From: Strongylocentrotus droebachiensis
Taxonomy: Eukaryota > Echinodermata > Echinoidea > Camarodonta > Strongylocentrotidae
Length of the DNA: 64,000 nucleotides
Assembly: GCA_035222895.1 (NCBI GenBank)
Contig: JAVYIG010007856.1
Coordinates: 1-64,000 of the forward strand
Direction of reading: 5' to 3'
Shown here: positions 58,485-64,000 of the stretch, piece by piece
How the letters are laid out: every line of letters starts with the position of its first letter
Position numbering within the stretch: the first letter of the stretch is position 1
Notes under the pieces: model-generated
What the model was told of the DNA's origin: nothing
What the model saw: the letters and a program-made list of their open reading frames with translations, nothing else
Databases searched by the model: none
Program-made: the position numbers and the translations under genes

Positions 58485-61400
58485 TCAGTGACTCTCTCCT
58501 TTCTTGCCTGCCACCTGCAATACACAAACACCAAGAAGAAAAAAAAAAAATATATATGTACTAGTTAATGTTAGGTGATTTTAGATAGCTTAGACAGATA
58601 CCGAGATGTGATTGGTCCAGACCTCGTCACGTGATATCAATTGCGAGGATCCAAATTGTTATATTTCCTGGCCGGTCACTTTTCAGTGTTATATTTTACC
58701 AGCTGGTGAAATGAATATATTTTTAATCAATGCATGTCGCCCTCTTCAGGACTGTATGTCACAATTGCACAAATCATTACCGAGGGTTATTTTTTTTCTT
58801 CAATGTTTTTTTTTCATGAATTTTTTTTTCCCCTTGAAATTCTTTTTTCCATATTTTGTTGGGCAAGAATTTCTTTTTTTTTCCCCAATTTTTTTTTTAA
58901 TAAGAATTTTCTTTTTTAAGGTATTTTTTTTGCACTTCTTTTTCTAAAATTTTAATTATCCCCGAAAAAAAAAATGAAAAACATTTTGGGCAAAATTTTT
59001 TGGGACCCCCCACCAAAAAAAAAAATCAAACCAAGGCTATCTAATATAACAGCTATTGACTGGCAGGGGGTATATAACATTCTTTGGACCTGAAGGGAGT
59101 TATATTTTCCCTCAGCGCTGCACGCTTTGGGAAAATATAACTCCCTTCAGCAGTCCAAATAATGTTAGACTTGAGGCAAATGTTTGCAGGAAGGATAATT
59201 TTCAAAATCAAGGGGGTCATCCGTGACTATGCCCTCTGAGTCTGGTACTATGTGTTTACTGGTCCTGAGATCTCTAAAATACAGTCAAGATGCTGTCATA
59301 CTACTGACAAATGTATTATTTTCCACTTGATATCAATATGTTTTGAATGTTTTTGAGGAATCATGACTTACTCTCTTGAACTCGTTCATGTTGGTGGTGT
59401 TGACTTGTGTTCCTATGAAGCTAATGTACTGTATAGTTGTTGTCTCCTCATCATCTTGGTTATTCATTACAAAGATCTGTACAAGAACAATGTGATACAA
59501 AAAATGTAAAATCTGGTTAAGAAATGAAACATATCAAAGGATGAAATCATGTATAGTGATATCAAACTGTCAATGTGTAAAGATCACTTGAAACTTATAA
59601 AATACTCTTTATTGATCATGGATACGTAATATCTACAAAAGAGTAGTAATATTGCAATACTACTGGATGGCTTAGAATGGGCTGACATAATAAATAGCCT
59701 GCAACAGAATCATATGGTTCTGAGTCAAATAAGTGGACAATATGGTTCTTTTAAGGGCAATATTTTCAATACTGCCAGAAAGTAGAACCATCCAATATGT
59801 GTTCTGAAATTTTCTATCATCAGTAACTCATTTTTATATTTCTGGTGTAAACAGCAGCAGCTACAGATTATCTCAAAAGTTCTCTCCTAATAATATTGTC
59901 ACGAATGTATAACATGATCCATCCTGGTTACAACAAGGCTTACTCTTGTTTCACTTAAGTGATAAATAAACCCCTCAATCTTTTTTTTTGTGGAACTTTT
60001 GATTGATTATATTTCTCTTGTCATAGGATAATTATTGCTTTGTTTAGTGTCATTAGATAGCATGTTTATTCCTCTTTAAAATGATATTATATTTGTTATG
60101 ATGTTACAGCCATAGAACGAGGATCAAAATAAGGGGAAAGGTAAATAGTGGAAAGTTGCAAAATGCATTGGTATAAAGCACTGATATTGTTGTGCAGTGC
60201 ACTACACAGCAGCCCTACACTCTTCAAAGAAAGAAGAATGTACAGTTGAACAACAGCAGTGCATTCTTGCAACTTTTCACTTTTGACCTTGCCCCTTAAA
60301 ATGCATATTCCATAACTGAAAGATCAAAACAAATGGGATATCATTTTAAAGAGGAATAAAAATACTTTCTAATGACATTAAACATAGCGATGATTATGCC
60401 ATAACAAGGAAATATAATCAATCAAACTTGAGTTTCCGAACTTTTTTTGAGGGGTTTATATAACATCACATAAATATGAAATACCGTACACTTCATTAAA
60501 AGACTTTCATCCATAATTCTCCCAAAGGATGTTTAAAACGTTTAAGCTTTGGGTAGTTGTTATTCATTGATAGGACAAAGTAAATATACTCACAGTTACA
60601 TTCTGTACATTCTGAAACTTCACAAATCTCAGTGGAATTATTTCACCTGCCAGCTGTTCTGGTGTCACTCTACAAAGGTGGAAATCAATAAAGACAATTA
60701 CCATTAACAATCAATCAATTAACAATCATAGTAAATAGGCAACTAGCCAGTTCACATTATATTTACCATATATGTCCACATGATTTTCACTAACATGCAA
60801 ATACAGTCAAACCTGTTTTAGTGGCCCTCTCTGTAAAGGCCACTAGTCTAAAAGTGACCATGTATTTTGTCTCCCCCGAGAATGAAAAACAAATGTGTGT
60901 TGTAGAACCTGTCTAGAAAAGCCACCTGTCTACTGTGGCAACTTTCACTCTTTCCCTCGGATGGCCTCAATAGAAAAGTTTGACTGTTTCTTTTTTGTTT
61001 CAATCCAAAACTCTGATTTTACAGAAACAATAAGATTTACTTGTAAGTCTTTCAAGCTTAAAACATCATTCAAATGATTAAAAGGGCCACATATATTCCA
61101 AAATACACCACATTATTTGCCATTTCTAAACTCAGGAATTGATAGATCTTGTCAACGATAAACATCGAGAGAAAAATTAAAAGAAAATAGAAATACTTCA
61201 CAATAGTGCACTAAATTCATAGGTCACTGTATCAAATCAACTACAGTGTACCTGGACTAGATCATAAGCTGGAAGGTACTCAAGGGTTAATGAAAAACTA
61301 TGAACACAGCTCCACATAAAATAACATTAAATAGACTCACGTAAGCTCTTGAACAGCCTCCATCCGCTCTGCTGCGTCAAAGCTTAACGTTTGAGCCTGG

Positions 61401-63531
61401 TTGATGAACAGTTTAATGACCTTTGGCCCATTTTTGGTTGGACCCAAAACTTTCAAGGAATGGAGTTTCATGTTTTGCTGGAAGGACATCGTAATTATGA
61501 GCTGCAAATATAAATAACAACAGTGGTGAGTTATCGTTTATTTGGTGCAGGGAAATGAAGAAAAGAAAGACGTACCCGGTAACCGAGTCTGAAAATGACT
61601 GTATCATTTTATCTAGACCACAAGCTGGAAAAACAGGAACATGTACTAACATTCAACCTACATATGCACTGAGTTTGAGATGGTACACACTGGAGTAAGT
61701 GTTTGTAAGAAAAGACCTATCATATCATGAATATACTTTACAGGTACAATTTCTGAATTGTATGTCCAATTTTGACCTTTATTATTTCATTGTTGGCAAT
61801 CTTATATGATGGGCTTGATCCCGAAAATAGTGATATTTTATGCTTAATTTGACATTTCTTGTTTAGAAATAACCAATGTCTCATGATCAGCTTGGCCAGG
61901 TAAATACTTCAAAGTTTTTTAAAATAAGGAATGTCTATGGAAGACATAAAAGAAGCAATTTCAGTATAACATGAGATTGTTACAATATGAAATGGATTTC
62001 TCAAAGCTATGAATTAGGAATTTACTTTGACAAGACATATTTCAAGTAGGTTATTTGCCATTTGACTATTAAAGAGGCAATCAAATTAAGTTCTCAGACA
62101 AGGTTCATTTTTGCAATATGTTTGAAAACTTCATCATATCAATTCATTTTAACTCAAGTTCACCTTTTTAATTTCAGTAATGGCAGGTTTTAGGTGATAT
62201 TATTATCAGTAAAGGTAATAGTATCAGATGCAATTGACTATTATGAGCATTCTTCAATCCTAAAACCCTAATTCCAACCCCATTTTTGTTTTGGCTGGGG
62301 GGGGGGGGGGTGGGGGGTGGCAAACAGACCCTCGGACATCCATGGTTTAAAAAGGGCAATTGCCAAAACTGGCAGCTAGCCTCAGCCTACCAATACACAT
62401 ATACAAGGAAGGTGTCTGAACCATAGACATACACATTGTTGTAGGTAAATTCCTTTTGGATGTGTCACAGCCTTATTCTCAATAATAGAGACCATCATGA
62501 TGGACTTGATCAGTGACCCAGAAGCCTTTCTTTAGAAGCTGGGTTATCAGAGAGCTCCCAACTCCTCCCAATACTGCTAATAGAATTAATAACATGACCA
62601 AAAACCCACCATTATCTTTATAATTCAAAGTCTGAGTCAAAATTCATAAATAAATCCTCCTATGCACCTGCTCATCACAGTCTGATTCTAAGTAACTATC
62701 TCCTTTCTTGAGGCATGCTTCCAGGCGATGATCATCACTCTCATTGAGGCACTCTGTTTGTTGTTTATCTATCATGCCATTCAGCTCAATCTGTTGAAAG
62801 ATTAATATTGGTAATAGTAACAATAACAACAAAGACAACAACAACAACAATAACACTCTCATTCAGGCACTCTGTTTGTAGTTTATCTGTCACGTTATTC
62901 AGCTCAATCTGTTAAAAGATTAATAGTTATATTGGTAATAATGATAATAGTACTAACTATAACGCCAAAGACAACAACAACAACAAAGATTGTAATAATA
63001 ACTGTAAAGCCACAAACTTTGATAATTTGTACACAAGAGCCATTTTCACAGCAAGAAACTTGCGCAAATTGTCAAAGTCCTTGTAATGACGGCTGTAATT
63101 TAATTATTTTGTGGCATGAAGTATAGTTCATTCTCTTTATTTAGTATTTTATAACAAAATAATTAAACAAATTATCTCAAGGAAAATTGATTCCATACGT
63201 ATTCATTTAGGTACCTAACTATGTTCTCCTGACGAACTCTACCCACTAAACCCAGACTAGAGTCAGAATGCTTTAAATGATCAACATCGGTCAGTGTGTT
63301 TCGAGTCCCTACGATTGCCTTCACCCAAAGGGTGAGTGAATTTTCAAAGATACTCACATATCCTGGTACTCCCGATCCTTCTTCATCATCATCATCCCCA
63401 CTGACATAGTGTTGTTTGAGCTTCTGTGTCAGCCCTGGTGCATCCGCTCCTTTCACATCATCGATCTTAACCCCACCCTTCAGGAAGATGAATGTTGGCA
63501 TGGAGGTGACGTTGTACTTCTGTGCAGTTTG
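58485..63531 (-). CDS. txnl1: Thioredoxin-like protein 1 (Trx plus PITH domains), 5'-partial
   Basis: Six exons are visible in transcript order: 63531-63358, 62790-62668, 61501-61341, 60669-60594, 59476-59372 and 58514-58485. They total 669 nt (222 codons plus stop) and all phases close. The first holds the second half of the thioredoxin fold (cis-Pro in SMPTFIFLKGG, then GADAPGL..KLKQHY) and an acidic linker. The CGPC active-site exon must lie upstream, beyond base 64000. The remaining exons form the PITH domain (TECLNESDDH, YLESDCDEQ, LHSLKVLGP, IIPLRFVKFQNVQ, ISFIGTQVNTTNM), ending in GKKGESH, the conserved tail. Family knowledge: TXNL1 is a cytosolic redox protein that binds the 19S proteasome through PITH. 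The donor after 62668 is GTGCAT, weaker than usual. Exon 62668-62790 is partly duplicated upstream. It converges with GTF2E2. Confidence 0.94.
59075..59167. repeat. Perfect-core hairpin with GGGAGTTATATTTTCC arms
   Basis: Arms of about 37 bases (59075-59111 and 59129-59167) share GGGAGTTATATTTTCCC and its complement, with minor gaps toward the ends, around an 18-base GC-rich loop. It lies in the last TXNL1 intron. Confidence 0.85.
59967..60458. mobile_element. Fold-back element with ~200-bp arms, TAAACCCCTCAA ends
   Basis: The left arm (59967 to about 60185) and right arm (about 60246-60458) are inverted over some 200 bases. Shared words include GATTGATTATATTTC, TTAGTGTCATTAGA and TTTATTCCTCTTTAAAATGA. 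The element lies in the TXNL1 intron between the fourth and fifth visible exons and carries no gene. Confidence 0.8.
60804..60986. mobile_element. TA-flanked mini-element, CAGTCAAACCTG ends
   Basis: TA precedes CAGTCAAACCTGTTTTAGTG. The right end AAAAGTTTGACTG is its inverse. GGCCACTAGTC and ACTGTGGC words lie inside. It resembles the element at 36340. Tc1/mariner-type MITE. Confidence 0.6.
62736..62971. repeat. 118-bp tandem duplication including part of a TXNL1 exon
   Basis: CACTCTCATT.AGGCACTCTGTTTGT at 62736 recurs at 62854 and the two copies run on in parallel through the splice acceptor into an ACAACA-rich intron stretch. The second copy (minus-strand upstream) keeps an AG acceptor and about 18 codons of exon sequence (IELNNVTDKLQTECLNES) in an open frame. 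Confidence 0.85.
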
Positions 63532-63595
63532 CTGTATGTAATACATATGAAATACATGTTTATCTCAATTTGGTCATTCTATTACTTTACATCCT

Positions 63596-63870
63596 GGGGG
63601 GTGTTTCATAAAGAGTTCGTAAAGTTACGCATGACTTTACGAACGACTTGTATATGAAGTGCCAGATAGGATGCCCAAATTTTTTTCTGATATTTCCAAT
63701 AACCTCAATTAAATTATGGCAAAAAATATAAGAATGTTAATCTACATCTGCACAGTTCAACTTAATAAACAATAATCAAGAATGATTGAGCATCCCATTT
63801 GGCTTTTCATATACAAGTCGTTCCAGAGTCATGCGTAACTTTACGAACAGCTTTATGAAACACCCCCCTG
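63596..63870. mobile_element. 275-bp MITE, GGGGGGTGTTTCATAAAG ends
   Basis: The left end GGGGGGTGTTTCATAAAGAG and the right end CTTTATGAAACACCCCCC are inverted. The next 40 bases on each side (GTTCGTAAAGTTACGCATGACT and its complement) also match, as do inner words such as TATACAAGTCGTTC. CTGG flanks both sides. It lies in a TXNL1 intron. Confidence 0.9.
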
Positions 63871-64000
63871 GTGTGGTATTCTGAAAAAGGTGTCATTGTT
63901 TGTTAGTAAAATAATTAAAATTGTCATAAACATGTGTCCCAATATGGATTCTTCATCCTAGTGTCAACAAGAGGTAAATAAGTTTTTTACTTTAAATGCC

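Noticed and set aside
58612..58947. A 111-codon Phe-rich frame
   Set aside because: It is driven by T-homopolymers in the last TXNL1 intron.
62644..62862. A separate 72-codon minus-strand gene
   Set aside because: Its C-terminal half is the TXNL1 PITH exon 62668-62790. The Leu-rich start is intron read-through of an ACAACA repeat.

Overview
This is eukaryotic, intron-rich, AT-rich metazoan DNA. The five recognisable genes all read as deuterostome orthologues. The repeat landscape is dense in small terminal-inverted-repeat (TIR) elements, long C/G homopolymers, 'taggcct' and 'taccggta' words, a tRNA-derived SINE and a decayed L2/CR1-type LINE. Together these suggest an echinoderm, most likely a sea urchin. 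That assignment is inferred from sequence style and was not tested by a search.

Layout: (1) 1-4498 is repeat-rich upstream DNA. (2) 4753-15657 (+) is a complete 8-exon ANP32-family gene encoding an LRR plus acidic-tail nuclear phosphoprotein of 314 aa. (3) 22529-24155 (+) is a two-exon COX7C gene for a 70-aa subunit of cytochrome c oxidase. (4) 33093-44306 (-) is a complete 16-exon gene for a 600-aa type II membrane glycosyltransferase. It has a LARGE-like GT49 catalytic domain at its C-terminus and an N-terminal beta-sandwich-like region that is absent from LARGE. (5) 46720-55155 (+) is GTF2E2 (TFIIE beta), with seven coding exons, head-to-head with the GT49 gene. (6) 58485-63531 (-) is TXNL1 (thioredoxin-like 1 with a PITH domain). 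It is 5'-truncated by the window edge and lies tail-to-tail with GTF2E2. The genes show no functional cluster: their roles span chromatin/phosphatase regulation, respiration, Golgi glycosylation, basal transcription and proteasome-linked redox. They look like an ordinary conserved neighbourhood.

The unusual content lies in sequence structure. The second winged-helix exon of GTF2E2 has been amplified, with its 5' splice site, into an 11-copy, 142-bp tandem array that has a higher-order pattern. The 3' end of GTF2E2 is also duplicated around a SINE, and a TXNL1 exon is partly duplicated with its acceptor. Introns and spacers carry many short inverted-repeat elements. These include a ~60-bp palindrome family (GCCAGAAGGGC...GCCCTTCTGGC) in at least five arm-paired copies, a three-copy TTAA-flanked MITE, a set of MITEs sharing GGGGG(T)GTTTCACAAA ends, and a near-perfect 92-bp-arm hairpin inside a GT49 intron. 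Two GTF2E2 exons contain frame slips beside short homopolymers, which look more like sequence or assembly error than gene death.

Exon boundaries were read by eye from conserved protein similarity and GT/AG sites. Reading-phase bookkeeping closes exactly for ANP32, COX7C and GT49 and for the visible part of TXNL1. It does not close for GTF2E2, for the reasons given in its entry.
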